Assembly (NCBI GenBank): GCA_025655555.1
Contig: JAHXIQ010000002.1
Coordinates: 248,001 to 312,000 of the forward strand
DNA from: Candidatus Thiodiazotropha sp. (ex Myrtea sp. 'scaly one' KF741663)
GTDB lineage: Bacteria; Pseudomonadota; Gammaproteobacteria; Chromatiales; Chromatiaceae
DNA length: 64,000 nucleotides
Reading direction: 5' to 3'
Below the pieces are notes generated by a model, which worked only from the letters and a program-made list of their open reading frames with translations, was not told the origin of the DNA and ran no database searches. This document shows positions 1 through 8,676 of this stretch, in pieces. Each line of letters opens with the position of its first letter. Position 1 is the stretch's first letter. A program made the position numbers and the translations under genes.

Positions 1-10
1 TGCTGCCTGA
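1..10 (+). CDS. sucC: Possible 3' end of sucC (partial)
   Basis: Only the last codons could be present. Frame 2 reads Ala-Ala-stop (GCT GCC TGA), which would fit the C-terminus of the succinyl-CoA ligase beta subunit that normally precedes sucD. It is followed by a 31-bp gap holding AGGAC before the sucD ATG. The call rests almost wholly on the conserved sucCD order, since two codons carry no family signal. Confidence 0.3.
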
Positions 11-41
11 ACCAGAAAAAACCACAGGACTTTCAACACCA

Positions 42-911
42 ATGAGCATTCTTGTCGACAAAAACACTCGCGTTATCTGCCAGGGATTTACCGGTAAGCA
101 GGGCACCTTCCACTCTGAGCAGGCCATCGCCTATGGGACCAACCTGGTAGGCGGCGTCACGCCCGGAAAGGGTGGCCAGTCTCATCTCGATCGCCCGGTA
201 TTTGATACTGTGCACGACGCAGTAGCGGAAACCGGCGCCGATGCCAGCATGATTTACGTACCACCGCCATTTGCCGCCGACGCCATCATCGAAGCAGCCG
301 ACGCTGGCATACGTGTCATTGCCTGCATCACTGAGGGCATCCCGATCCTCGACATGCTGAAGGTAAAGGAGTCCCTGAAGTCTTACGATGCCCGCCTGAT
401 CGGCCCCAACTGCCCGGGTATCATCACCCCCGGCGCCTGTAAAATAGGCATCATGCCGGGCGCTATCCATCAGCCGGGCAGGGTTGGCGTCATGTCCCGC
501 TCTGGCACGCTGACCTACGAAGCGGTTCACCAAACCACCTTAGCCGGACTTGGGCAGAGTACCTGTGTCGGCCTTGGGGGCGACCCCATCAACGGTACCA
601 GCTTCATCGATTGTCTCAAGCTGTTTGAGGATGACGATCAGACCGACGGTATCATTATGGTCGGTGAGATCGGCGGCTCAGCGGAAGAGGAGGCTGCCGC
701 ATACATCCAGGCCCACGTTAACAAACCGGTAGTCGCCTATATTGCCGGCGTGACCGCACCGCCCGGTAAGCGCATGGGCCATGCGGGTGCCATCATCAGC
801 GGCGGTAAGGGTACCGCTGAGGCCAAGTTTCAGGCCCTCGAATCGGCTGGTGCACATGTGGTTCGTTCACCTGCCGAGATGGGTAGCCACATGGCGGAGC
901 TACTCGGCTGA
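42..911 (+). CDS. sucD: Succinyl-CoA ligase [ADP-forming] subunit alpha
   Basis: The alpha subunit of succinyl-CoA synthetase makes succinate, CoA and NTP from succinyl-CoA in the TCA cycle. It works as an alpha/beta complex in the cytoplasm. The 289-residue length is standard. The N-terminal CoA-binding Rossmann domain carries [14 protein letters not shown] (about residues 15-28). The phosphorylated active-site histidine is His247 in GHAGAI, followed by the [11 protein letters not shown] loop. The start ATG has AGGAC upstream and leaves a plausible short gap after sucC. A G-C-rich hairpin follows the stop. Nothing in the protein looks unusual. Confidence 0.97.
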   Translation: MSILVDKNTRVICQGFTGKQGTFHSEQAIAYGTNLVGGVTPGKGGQSHLDRPVFDTVHDAVAETGADASMIYVPPPFAADAIIEAADAGIRVIACITEGIPILDMLKVKESLKSYDARLIGPNCPGIITPGACKIGIMPGAIHQPGRVGVMSRSGTLTYEAVHQTTLAGLGQSTCVGLGGDPINGTSFIDCLKLFEDDDQTDGIIMVGEIGGSAEEEAAAYIQAHVNKPVVAYIAGVTAPPGKRMGHAGAIISGGKGTAEAKFQALESAGAHVVRSPAEMGSHMAELLG

Positions 912-923
912 TTCATTCCAATA

Positions 924-954
924 CACCCCATGAGACACCAGTTCTCGTGGGGTG
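924..954 (+). terminator. Hairpin downstream of sucD
   Basis: CACCCCATGAGA (924-935) pairs with TCTCGTGGGGTG (943-954) through one G-U wobble, across a 7-nt loop. This is a 12-bp RNA stem 13 nt after the sucD stop. No U-tract follows, so it may be a 3'-end stabiliser or Rho-assisted terminator rather than a classic intrinsic terminator. Confidence 0.5.
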
Positions 955-1099
955 GATGTAACATGCACAGCTTGAATCTATCAACCAAGCACCACGGCAC
1001 CTGTAGATAGCGAGCACAGCCCTGCAGCAGGAGATTTGCCTGACGATCCCCAACCTCCATGGCATAATCAAACGGTTCTCCTAACACGCTGCAGAGGCA

Positions 1100-1984
1100 A
1101 TGATGCTAAGCCCCATATCCAGTCCCTATTTGTCACCCTTTGACCAAGACCATTTCCCCGATACATTTAGCAGCCAACCCCATAAGGATATCCCTGGAAA
1201 AAAGGCCTGTAAGAAATCACTGGCTAGTGAGATAAAACAACTCGATGAACTACAGCGACGCCTCTACGCCGAAGATCGGCGCTCCCTGCTGCTGATCTTT
1301 CAAGCCATGGATGCCGCCGGTAAGGACAGCACCATTCGAGCCGTCATGCGGGATGTTGACCCGAGCGGGTGTCAGGTTTTTGCGTTCAAACAACCCTCCA
1401 AGGAAGAGCTGGATCACGACTTCCTCTGGCGCACCACCCGTCGCCTGCCGGAGCGCGGGCGCATCGGCATCTTCAACAGGAGCTATTACGAGGAAACCCT
1501 GGTGGTCAGGGTCCATCCGGAATATCTGAATTCCCAGCGTATCGCTATCCCCGACAATCTGGATGACCTGTGGCATCAACGCTTCGAGGCCATTCGACAG
1601 CATGAGAGACATCTGGCTGAGAATGGTACGGTGATCATCAAATTCTGGCTCAATGTCAGCGCAGAGGAGCAACGTCGCCGCTTTCTCTCGCGTCTCAACG
1701 AGCCGGAGAAACACTGGAAATTCTCTGCCGGAGACGTGGAAGAACGTCAGCACTGGAGACAATATATGCACGCCTACCGCGAGACTTTAGCGGCTACCTC
1801 TCGGCCCTGGGCGCCATGGTATGCGATCCCGGCCGACAACAAGCCATTTATGCGCTGGCAGGTGGCGAAGTTGGTGCGTAAGACCCTTGAACGCATGGAT
1901 CCCCACTACCCTCAGGTCGACAAAGCTGCAAAAACGCGGTTTGCAGAAATGCGCCAGCGGCTGACACGGAAAACGGATAAATAG
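1100..1984 (+). CDS. ppk2: PPK2-family polyphosphate:nucleotide phosphotransferase
   Basis: This is a polyphosphate kinase 2, a cytoplasmic enzyme that transfers phosphate between polyphosphate and nucleotides. The P-loop-like motif MDAAGKDST lies at residues 70-78. The family core IFNRSYYEETLVVRVHP and a basic lid region with FLSRLNEPEKHWKF follow. At 294 residues it is a single-domain enzyme, closest in style to the short forms that phosphorylate AMP and/or ADP; which nucleotide is used cannot be read from sequence alone. Two adjacent ATGs (1100, 1103) could both serve as start. It stands alone, 188 bp after sucD, with its own leader. Confidence 0.92.
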   Translation: MMLSPISSPYLSPFDQDHFPDTFSSQPHKDIPGKKACKKSLASEIKQLDELQRRLYAEDRRSLLLIFQAMDAAGKDSTIRAVMRDVDPSGCQVFAFKQPSKEELDHDFLWRTTRRLPERGRIGIFNRSYYEETLVVRVHPEYLNSQRIAIPDNLDDLWHQRFEAIRQHERHLAENGTVIIKFWLNVSAEEQRRRFLSRLNEPEKHWKFSAGDVEERQHWRQYMHAYRETLAATSRPWAPWYAIPADNKPFMRWQVAKLVRKTLERMDPHYPQVDKAAKTRFAEMRQRLTRKTDK

Positions 1985-2029
1985 CCCAACTGATATCTCA
2001 CCGCTTCACTCTCAAGCAAGGACCCCATC

Positions 2030-2353
2030 ATGATGAGGTACGCTTTACTCCTGCCATTTCTCTTTCTGATCTTGACCGGCTGTGATGCCATGCAGGACTT
2101 CAAGCAGATGGGGGAAAAACAATCCCGTGTGCAAACCTACATCAAAGATAAGTATGGCTGGCATGCCGAAATAGGCTGGAATATCCACAATGCCGAACTG
2201 ACCCAGGTAACGCTGGTCTTGAGTGCAGACGAGGTAGCTAACGAACGCGTAGAGACCCTGCAGGCTATCGCCAAGGAGACGGTGGGAGAGGTCTTCGTCA
2301 GTACGCCCAAGGCTATCTACGTTACCCTCGTCACCACTATGGATGACGGCTGA
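2030..2353 (+). CDS. Small predicted lipoprotein, unknown function
   Basis: The 107-residue protein has a hydrophobic N-terminus ending in the lipobox LTGC (Cys18), so it should be an acylated periplasmic lipoprotein of about 90 mature residues. The rest is a mixed alpha/beta sequence with no cysteines and no motif I recognise. AGGACCCC lies just upstream of the paired ATGs at 2030/2033. It follows ppk2 by 45 bp on the same strand and could be co-transcribed, but nothing links its function to polyphosphate. Confidence 0.75.
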   Translation: MMRYALLLPFLFLILTGCDAMQDFKQMGEKQSRVQTYIKDKYGWHAEIGWNIHNAELTQVTLVLSADEVANERVETLQAIAKETVGEVFVSTPKAIYVTLVTTMDDG

Positions 2354-2813
2354 CCGCTCTATCTCTATTGATTTCCAGGGCCTTATCACGCCAATCTCAA
2401 TCAGGCATCCGCCCGTTGAATCAGCAACCCACACTACTGCTGATTACCCTGGCATGTGCCGCCTTGCAGTTTGCCACTGGCATGGAAGCGATCGTGAGCT
2501 GCACCCGTCTTCACCTCAGCTCTGAATATGATGACATGTAGAGTCGATGTGGTGGTCATGTCCGGTGACATATGCGCCGTCTTGGCACATACAGGCAAGT
2601 TTCAGAAGTCAGCTTTTTCAGGGCGAGCACGCAGCGGATGGACCGCTTGATTCCATTACCGGCCTACCTGCCTGTCGAGAGCAACATTGCCTTCTTTAAT
2701 CGCGCTCCAAGGCTACCCTTACGAATAGAATATTGGCTAAACTCAATCATATATTCGAGTAAAAAACACCCGAGCACATAGGGTTTCTCTATCTGCCCTT
2801 GTGGGATAGGAAC
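2354..2813. other. Intergenic, no convincing gene
   Basis: This stretch of about 460 bp contains only short overlapping reading frames with no ribosome site, family motif or coherent composition. I see no RNA gene, repeat or strong terminator in it. Confidence 0.5.
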
Positions 2814-3755
2814 ATGCACTTAGGACAACGATGGATTTGCCTGTTTATTCTCGCGCTGGCTCAGTTGCCTGCGTGGGCGGACATACGCCAGCAAAGTTTA
2901 GCCTTCTGTCGCGAACAGGCCCCGTCAGGTCCGGCTGATTGCCATCTTCAGCCTTGCCCCTGTAACACCGGTGAAAAGACATTAAAAACCTTTACCGATC
3001 CTTCTGATGGAACGGCCTTCTGTGCCTGCCGCAGTCAAATGGGGAGCGACCGAGCGTTTCGCCGACAGGCTGCCGATGCCTGTAACAAACATCGGGCTCA
3101 CAAACATGAATCCTGTTTTGTCTCTCGTGGCGACTGTCCCAGGGGGTTCGAGGCTTTAGCAACCTTTGGAGACAAAGCAACCGCCAGTTTCACCGCCTGT
3201 CGTGACTATCGTCATGAGCGGCCGCAAAAACCAAATGATTTGGCAAACCTTGATCATCATGCGCTTCAGCAGGAATCAACAATGGATCAGTACCGCCATC
3301 TCACTGATGCACTGACAAAGGGACGTAAAGGCGAATCATCATCCCTGCCAAATCACACTATAGAGCGGCTGGCTCACCATTTCCGGAGCATCCCTCTCGA
3401 TGCACTTACATTCACCCACACAAACGCCCTTACTAACGGATGCTTTAGCGATTGCGATCAAATCTTCTGCGCCAATGCAAAGACCATAGACCAGTGGACC
3501 CGCATCCAAAACCCAGTGATTTCACTTCAATTGCTGCACCAGATTGCGCATGCTGAAAGCTGCAGACTGCAAGGGGGTAGACACCGATTTGTCCCGCGCT
3601 GGTATCAGCATCTGCCTGATAAAGCCCACCAGCAACTGCGGCAGGGAGAACCCGTCGATACGAGGCAGATACATTTCGCCATGTTTATGGAAAACCAAGC
3701 CGAACACCGGGCCGAGAGTATTTGTCGCCGACTGGTAACCTGCCTCAGAGACTAG
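2814..3755 (+). CDS. Secreted Cys-rich protein with degenerate metallopeptidase-like (HQxxH) C-domain
   Basis: The protein is 313 residues from ATG 2814; a TTG at 2799 would add five residues but places the signal peptide less well. A cleavable signal peptide ends near LPAWA (about residue 22). The N-terminal half has many cysteines, including CHLQPCPC and CACRS, which suggests disulfides in the periplasm or outside. In the C-terminal half LLHQIAHAESCRLQGG followed by RFVPRWYQHL resembles the HExxH core of DUF4157-type domains. Here the catalytic Glu is Gln (HQIAH, residues 242-246), so activity is doubtful. The TAG stop lies in the CTAG where a MITE begins. Confidence 0.7.
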   Translation: MHLGQRWICLFILALAQLPAWADIRQQSLAFCREQAPSGPADCHLQPCPCNTGEKTLKTFTDPSDGTAFCACRSQMGSDRAFRRQAADACNKHRAHKHESCFVSRGDCPRGFEALATFGDKATASFTACRDYRHERPQKPNDLANLDHHALQQESTMDQYRHLTDALTKGRKGESSSLPNHTIERLAHHFRSIPLDALTFTHTNALTNGCFSDCDQIFCANAKTIDQWTRIQNPVISLQLLHQIAHAESCRLQGGRHRFVPRWYQHLPDKAHQQLRQGEPVDTRQIHFAMFMENQAEHRAESICRRLVTCLRD

Positions 3756-3926
3756 GACCTGTTATCACTAATTTGATTGTCACTGTTGCATCTATAAAAG
3801 TACCAATCAAGGTACGAGGAGCCTAGTTTGGCCACTCCAAGTAAACGAGTAATACCAAACAACGCTTTTTCAGGCATAACCAAGAGGGACGAGTTTTTTC
3901 ACCCTGCAATGTTAATAACAGGCCCA
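3753..3926. mobile_element. Decayed, internally deleted copy of an IS630-type MITE
   Basis: The left end (from CTAG at 3752) reads GGACCTGTTATCACTAATTT, and the right end finishes AATAACAGGCCC. Both match the ends of the fuller copy at 23592-23860. The left ~140 bp aligns base for base with many substitutions, including the shared segments CAATCAAGG, ACGAGGAGC and GCTTTTTCAGG. About 90 bp before the right end are missing, and the right flanking TA is lost. The element lies 9 bp before the start of the next gene, so it may contribute that gene's leader. Confidence 0.75.
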
Positions 3927-3934
3927 AAGTAAAT

Positions 3935-4960
3935 ATGCACACTCAGTCTCAGGCAGCAGCGCGATCGCTTTTTAAAAAGACGATTCCGCTATTTTTGTCA
4001 TTAAGCATGCTGACCCTTTGTAGCTGTATGCCACTGCGCCAGGAGATAGCTGCCTCCCTTCCGATAGATACTCAGTATCTGCCAATGCCTGACAGACACC
4101 TCAACATTGAAGGCCTGGGGCCCTGCACAGACCAGAAAGATCGTTTATTGCATTTGAAAAGTGGCGAGCCGGTGACAGTGCTCGTTCATGGCTGTAATGC
4201 TTCAGCGGGTCGATTCCGCTCACTCGCCGAGGTCTTCGCATTTCAAGGCCAACAGGCGATTTGTTACAACTATGACGACCGTGCCAGTCTCACCCGGGTC
4301 GCACGAGAGCTGCGGAGGGCCCTCGACACACTGGCCGAAAAAACCGGTCACCCAGAGGTCACATTGATCGGGCACAGTCAGGGAGGGCTTATCTCACGTC
4401 GCGCACTGTCAGAGAGGGTTGACGACGCGCCGAACCTCAACACGAGTCGGCAGCAACTGATTACACTGTCGACGCCCTTCTCAGGCATCCGGTCGGCAGA
4501 TCATTGCGCATCGAAGACAGCACGCATCGTTAGCCTCGGGCTGGTAATTCCCATCTGCATGGCCATCAGTGGCGACAAGTGGTTCGAAATAACCCGCGCC
4601 TCAAAGTTTATTCGCCAGCCGGGCAGGCTGCATACCAATGTAAAAGATCACCTGATCATTGCCACCGACGAGCGTAACAGCTGCAGAACCTGGGAGGATA
4701 ACCGCTGCCGGGAAGATGATTATGTTTTCAGCCTAGCTGAGCAGAACTTGCCGCCCGCAATGACCGACTCGGTCGTGCGTAACCGGGTCGTCAAGGCGGG
4801 ACATGCAGAGATTGTAGGGTACGGTGAAAGCATCCCACACACACTGATAAGCACACTGCAGGAAGAGGGCATTTTACGTGAAACCAAGCGTGCCAGACTG
4901 GGTGACTACAACGAATTGCTGAAAGCCCTGTTTCTACAGCCGCGGCAAGCAAGCCGATAG
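3935..4960 (+). CDS. Alpha/beta-hydrolase (lipase-like), probable lipoprotein
   Basis: The 341-residue predicted secreted hydrolase has a hydrophobic N-terminus ending in LCSC (Cys31), an acceptable lipobox. The alpha/beta fold shows VLVHGCNAS (oxyanion strand, about 82-90) and the nucleophile elbow GHSQGG with Ser148. The layout resembles PGAP1/triacylglycerol lipase-like serine esterases with substrates such as lipids or esters. A later Asp and His should complete the triad; His in VKAGHAEIVGYG is a good candidate. Several further cysteines may form disulfides. The start lies 9 bp after a MITE remnant and lacks a clear Shine-Dalgarno sequence. Confidence 0.8.
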   Translation: MHTQSQAAARSLFKKTIPLFLSLSMLTLCSCMPLRQEIAASLPIDTQYLPMPDRHLNIEGLGPCTDQKDRLLHLKSGEPVTVLVHGCNASAGRFRSLAEVFAFQGQQAICYNYDDRASLTRVARELRRALDTLAEKTGHPEVTLIGHSQGGLISRRALSERVDDAPNLNTSRQQLITLSTPFSGIRSADHCASKTARIVSLGLVIPICMAISGDKWFEITRASKFIRQPGRLHTNVKDHLIIATDERNSCRTWEDNRCREDDYVFSLAEQNLPPAMTDSVVRNRVVKAGHAEIVGYGESIPHTLISTLQEEGILRETKRARLGDYNELLKALFLQPRQASR

Positions 4961-4973
4961 GCCATATCAAGTC

Positions 4974-5168
4974 ATGTACCAGTTAAGTGCAGCCCGGATT
5001 GATTGCCCTTACTGCGGTGAGTCGATCGATATCCTGGTCGATGGCAGCGAGCCAGAGCAAACCTATATTGAGGATTGCTCAGTCTGCTGCAGGCCCATCA
5101 CCCTGAAAGTGATTTGTGACGAGGAGGCGATCAGACAGATTCTAGCCTTCCGTGATGATGACTGTTAA
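4974..5168 (+). CDS. CPXCG-motif cysteine-rich zinc-ribbon-like protein
   Basis: A 64-residue protein of the CPXCG family. CPYCG near residue 12 and CSVCCRP near residue 36 form a four-cysteine zinc-ribbon-like site. The acidic tail ends FRDDDC. The family is widespread in Proteobacteria and its function is not known. The gene follows the lipase by 13 bp and probably shares its transcript. Confidence 0.85.
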   Translation: MYQLSAARIDCPYCGESIDILVDGSEPEQTYIEDCSVCCRPITLKVICDEEAIRQILAFRDDDC

Positions 5169-5218
5169 CACGAGAAGCTGGCCCATACTGTCAGCAGAAC
5201 CTCGTCGGTATCCTGCCA

Positions 5219-6007
5219 CTATTTACCATAGGCTTTCCGCAAGGCCTGGGAAAGTGTCTCCCAAGACTGATTGTCAGCAGCCTCGTCGTAGGCCAGTGGG
5301 AGACTGAACTTTTCACCATAAGTATCTGCATCTTTATTGGTGAATGAGTGCTTGGCGCCGTCATAGTTCGTGAAGCTGTATTTCACGCCGGCCGCTTCCA
5401 TCTCTGCCACGAAGGCCTCAATTTGCTCCGGCTTTACAAATGGATCGGCAGCGCCATTGAAGATCAGGACCTCGGCCTTGACCTTACCGGTCTGAGCCGG
5501 GTGCTCAGTGGGCAGGCTGCCATGAAAACTGGCTACCAGATCAAGATCAACGCCTCGTCTCGCCATTTCCAGCACGATCCCGCCACCAAAACAGTACCCA
5601 ATTGCAGAGATGGCATCCCCTTTCACTGTGGGATGTGCTGCAAGCAGATCCCTGGCCGCCTCGAAGCGGGCTGTTGCCACCGCCATATTTTTCTTTACTT
5701 CACCGGCAAACTTACCGGCATCCTTCGGGTGTGTGGCCTGCTTTCCCTCGCCATACATATCTACCGCCAGCGCCGTATAACCCATACCGGCTAACTGCTC
5801 TGCACGGCGCCTGGCGTAATCATTGTGTCCCCACCATTCATGCACAACAAGGATACCCGGCCGGTTGCCCTCAATGGCATCGTCATAAGCCAGATAACCC
5901 TGCATCACGGTTTCACCGTCACGATACTCCAGAGGTTGTCCCACTACCCCGGCTTGTACCGAAATCGTCAAGCCCATCAATAGCAAGAAGATAACAATGT
6001 TTTTCAT
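5219..6007 (-). CDS. Dienelactone hydrolase family protein, exported
   Basis: The 262-residue alpha/beta-hydrolase of the dienelactone hydrolase family starts at 6007. That start has GGAG eight bases upstream and gives a proper signal peptide (MKNIVIFLLLMGLTISVQA). The longer frame to 6130 would bury the signal. Family marks are VVHEWWGHNDYARRRAEQLA, the nucleophile motif GYCFGGG (Cys) and a late His in GAKHSFTN. The export signal places it in the periplasm, unlike cytoplasmic ring-cleavage enzymes, so the substrate is probably not chlorocatechol-derived. It is divergent from the TlpA-fusion gene. Confidence 0.9.
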   Translation of the reverse strand: MKNIVIFLLLMGLTISVQAGVVGQPLEYRDGETVMQGYLAYDDAIEGNRPGILVVHEWWGHNDYARRRAEQLAGMGYTALAVDMYGEGKQATHPKDAGKFAGEVKKNMAVATARFEAARDLLAAHPTVKGDAISAIGYCFGGGIVLEMARRGVDLDLVASFHGSLPTEHPAQTGKVKAEVLIFNGAADPFVKPEQIEAFVAEMEAAGVKYSFTNYDGAKHSFTNKDADTYGEKFSLPLAYDEAADNQSWETLSQALRKAYGK

Positions 6008-6130
6008 AGCACAGCTCCATCCATTTGATTTTATTGTCACGAACCAACTGTAGTGCCAATTCATCCTCCTTGGCAGAGGGAATAACCCTGCAACTTTTAT
6101 GCTTGGTGTAGTCTCCGGTAACATAGCCAC

Positions 6131-7372
6131 ATGCGTTTACTTTTCTTCTTGCTGCTCCTGACCTGCCCCCCCCTGATACTCTCGGAAACGTTCGAGATAA
6201 CTGATAGCAATGGCAGCGAGATCACCGTAGAGGTCATGCCATCAGAGGGGGACGTGCTGATCATCTGGCTGATTGATCATGACGAACATCGTACGGCTTT
6301 TGAATCACTGCTTCAGGCCGTGAATAAAAAAGGCTTTGAAATCTGGCGGGTCGATTTACTGGACGCCTATTTTCTACCGCGCTCAAGCGAAACCATTCGC
6401 AATCTTCCAGGTGACGGCGTAGCCAGTCTAATCGATGCTGCGCACAAGATGAGTCATAAAAAAATACTGGTCGCAGCATATGACCGAATGCCACTACCAC
6501 TCCTTCGTGGCACCCACCAGTGGCAGCAACAGGCAACCGAATCCAGACTGATTGGTGCCGTGCTTTTTTATCCCAACCTCTTTGGCCCACCGCCAATTGC
6601 CGGAAAGCCCCCCGAAATCGATCCCATTCTGCATGCTACGAACATCCCTGTTGTCATCTACCAGCCAGCCTTGGGCAGCCAGCGCTGGCGACTGAATCAA
6701 ATCATGCAGCCTTTGTGGGAGGGAGGGGCCCCAGCCTATGCCTATATCGTACCCGGTGTGAGGGACTGGTTTTTCATGGGGGAGGGGGATCACGGGCCAA
6801 GAGAAGAGGCCGCAACGTCACAACTGCCAGAACAAATGCTACGTTTTACGGAACAGCTTGATCAGCACCCTAAGCCACGCTCAGCCAAACCCATCATTAA
6901 AAGGGCAATGCCGGAGGGGGCTATTCGAACTTTGGTGAGACTGAATCCGCCTGAACCTATACAGGATTTTTCACTCCGTGATATCGAAATGAAGCCCTTT
7001 ACATTGACCGATTTAAACCACGAAGTGGTGCTGCTCAATTTTTGGGCAACCTGGTGCCCGCCCTGTGTGGAAGAGTTGCCCTCTCTTAACCAGCTTCAAC
7101 AACGTTACAAAGACAGCGAGGTGCGGATCGTCTCCATCGATTTCCGCGAGCAGCCGGAAGAGATGGCGAAATTCCTCGAAAGCACCCCGGTCGACTTTCC
7201 GGTCTTGATGGACATTGATGGACGAGTCTCCCTCGACTGGCAGGTATTCAGCTTTCCCAGCTCGTTTATCATCGACCGTCGCGGGCAGATCCGCTATACG
7301 GCCAACCGTGCTATCGATTGGGATAGCCCTGAAGTCTGGCAGGTGATCGATGAGCTCCTGTCAGAGAAATAG
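6131..7372 (+). CDS. Fusion: alpha/beta-hydrolase-like periplasmic domain + TlpA/ResA-type thioredoxin domain
   Basis: The 413-residue exported protein has a signal peptide at about 1-19. Residues 20-250 look like a DUF3530/alpha-beta-hydrolase-type fold, but the usual nucleophile elbow reads VAAYDRMPL with no GxSxG, so the domain seems non-catalytic. After a proline-rich linker, residues 275-413 form a TlpA-like redoxin: NFWATWCPPCVEELP with active-site Cys309 and Cys312, then FSFPSSFIIDRRG with the cis-Pro. The redoxin half should reduce or exchange disulfides in the periplasm; the front half may bind the client. Start ATG 6131 was chosen by the signal peptide. Confidence 0.82.
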   Translation: MRLLFFLLLLTCPPLILSETFEITDSNGSEITVEVMPSEGDVLIIWLIDHDEHRTAFESLLQAVNKKGFEIWRVDLLDAYFLPRSSETIRNLPGDGVASLIDAAHKMSHKKILVAAYDRMPLPLLRGTHQWQQQATESRLIGAVLFYPNLFGPPPIAGKPPEIDPILHATNIPVVIYQPALGSQRWRLNQIMQPLWEGGAPAYAYIVPGVRDWFFMGEGDHGPREEAATSQLPEQMLRFTEQLDQHPKPRSAKPIIKRAMPEGAIRTLVRLNPPEPIQDFSLRDIEMKPFTLTDLNHEVVLLNFWATWCPPCVEELPSLNQLQQRYKDSEVRIVSIDFREQPEEMAKFLESTPVDFPVLMDIDGRVSLDWQVFSFPSSFIIDRRGQIRYTANRAIDWDSPEVWQVIDELLSEK

Positions 7373-7375
7373 CGG

Positions 7376-8473
7376 CTACGCCACTCTATTGGTAGTGTGC
7401 TTGATCTCATCAAGCTTTCGGAACACCTCCATACTATGCTCTTCCATCACGCGAAGGATTTTCATCAGGGCAGGGTAGTCACGCTCGCCCGCTAATAGAT
7501 CAAAAACCTCATGGGTTGACTCGTGCACAATCTCATGGGGACGCTCTAACTCTCCGTAGTGTACCGAGGAAGAAAAGAATGCCTTACCCTCGCCCTCTTC
7601 ATACCATTTGCCCAGACGGCAGTGGTGATGATCGACGAAATCGAACGCCGGTTTTCCCTCATTGACCGAGAGATAAGTGTTGACCTTCCAGAGCAGGTGA
7701 TCCAGTTTTGCCAAGCCTAAAAAGACACTGTCTGTGGTCTCTGAGATATCCTGAAAATACCCCCCCACCTCTGTGTTCATGTCATTCAGGTTGACCTCGA
7801 ACCCTTTGACCTCCTGTTGAACATGACTGATTCGGTCAATCAGACGTGCCGAATCACTTCCTACCGATGCCACATTCTGCTGCATGGCCTGGATCACATC
7901 GTTGGTTTCGGTGATCGCCGATTGGGTCTTGTCGGCCAGACCTCTTACTTCATCGGCCACCACAGCAAATCCTCGCCCCTGCTCACCGGCCCGAGCCGCC
8001 TCGATTGCCGCATTCAACGCCAGTAGGTTGGTCTGTTCAGCAATCCCCTTGATCAAGGCCAGAATTGAGCTGATTTCTGTCGCACGGGAGGACATGTTCT
8101 GCACCGAGGCTTCGGAATGATTCGACAACTCCGCCAATTCATCAAGCGCTTGGGTGATTTGTGAGATATCACCGGAGAGACCGGAAAAATTTTGTCTGAC
8201 GTTTGTCGCGCATGTCAGGGTGCTCTTTGCCGACTCCACAGAGCCCGCCAGATCCGACTGAACAATGCCAAGTCCCGCTTTAAGCTGTTGATTTTCATAG
8301 CCCATCAGGCTATTCAATGCGGACTCCCTGTCCTCCTGCTGCATCGAATGATGCAGTGCATGATCCGTCTCTTCCAATCTTGTCTCAAGCCGACTCACTG
8401 TCTCCTTGAGGGTCTGGTTCTCCTGCTCCAGCTGCGAAATTCTCGTCAGATATTTGCTGTTCAACCATCCCAT
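7376..8473 (-). CDS. Soluble methyl-accepting chemotaxis protein with C-terminal CZB domain
   Basis: The 365-residue receptor has no membrane segment. The start at 8473 (MGWLNSKYL) has GGAG upstream, and the longer frame to 8710 adds sequence unlike any receptor. A coiled coil occupies about residues 8-65. The signalling hairpin tip, with EQTNLLALNAAIEAARAGE and GRGFAVVADEVRGLA, follows. The C-terminal 130 residues hold a chemoreceptor zinc-binding (CZB) domain: DHHHCRLGKWYEEGEG plus later conserved His (HEIVHE). Known CZB receptors sense zinc-linked oxidants such as HOCl. No che genes lie nearby. Confidence 0.93.
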   Translation of the reverse strand: MGWLNSKYLTRISQLEQENQTLKETVSRLETRLEETDHALHHSMQQEDRESALNSLMGYENQQLKAGLGIVQSDLAGSVESAKSTLTCATNVRQNFSGLSGDISQITQALDELAELSNHSEASVQNMSSRATEISSILALIKGIAEQTNLLALNAAIEAARAGEQGRGFAVVADEVRGLADKTQSAITETNDVIQAMQQNVASVGSDSARLIDRISHVQQEVKGFEVNLNDMNTEVGGYFQDISETTDSVFLGLAKLDHLLWKVNTYLSVNEGKPAFDFVDHHHCRLGKWYEEGEGKAFFSSSVHYGELERPHEIVHESTHEVFDLLAGERDYPALMKILRVMEEHSMEVFRKLDEIKHTTNRVA

Positions 8474-8676
8474 TGGCTTCTCCTTTTGAAACAGACTCTT
8501 TGTTATGTAACTAGGCCTATCGGCAAAAGGACCCGGACCTTGAGATAGGGCTACCAGATGTAAATAGCGTTGAAAATACTGCACCAAACCGTGACCAGCA
8601 TCAGAGAAAGCATTAGTGTTTTTTAATAAGCTAATATGGCATATACTCAAAACTCTCTTAAGCTCGGAAAATCGCC

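Noticed and set aside
2572-2781. 69-residue frame in the gap after the small lipoprotein
   Set aside because: No ribosome site, signal or motif; composition is not protein-like enough to call.
4870-4888. Possible parS site (TTTTACGTGAAACC)
   Set aside because: Only about 12 of 16 positions match the consensus and it lies within the lipase coding region.
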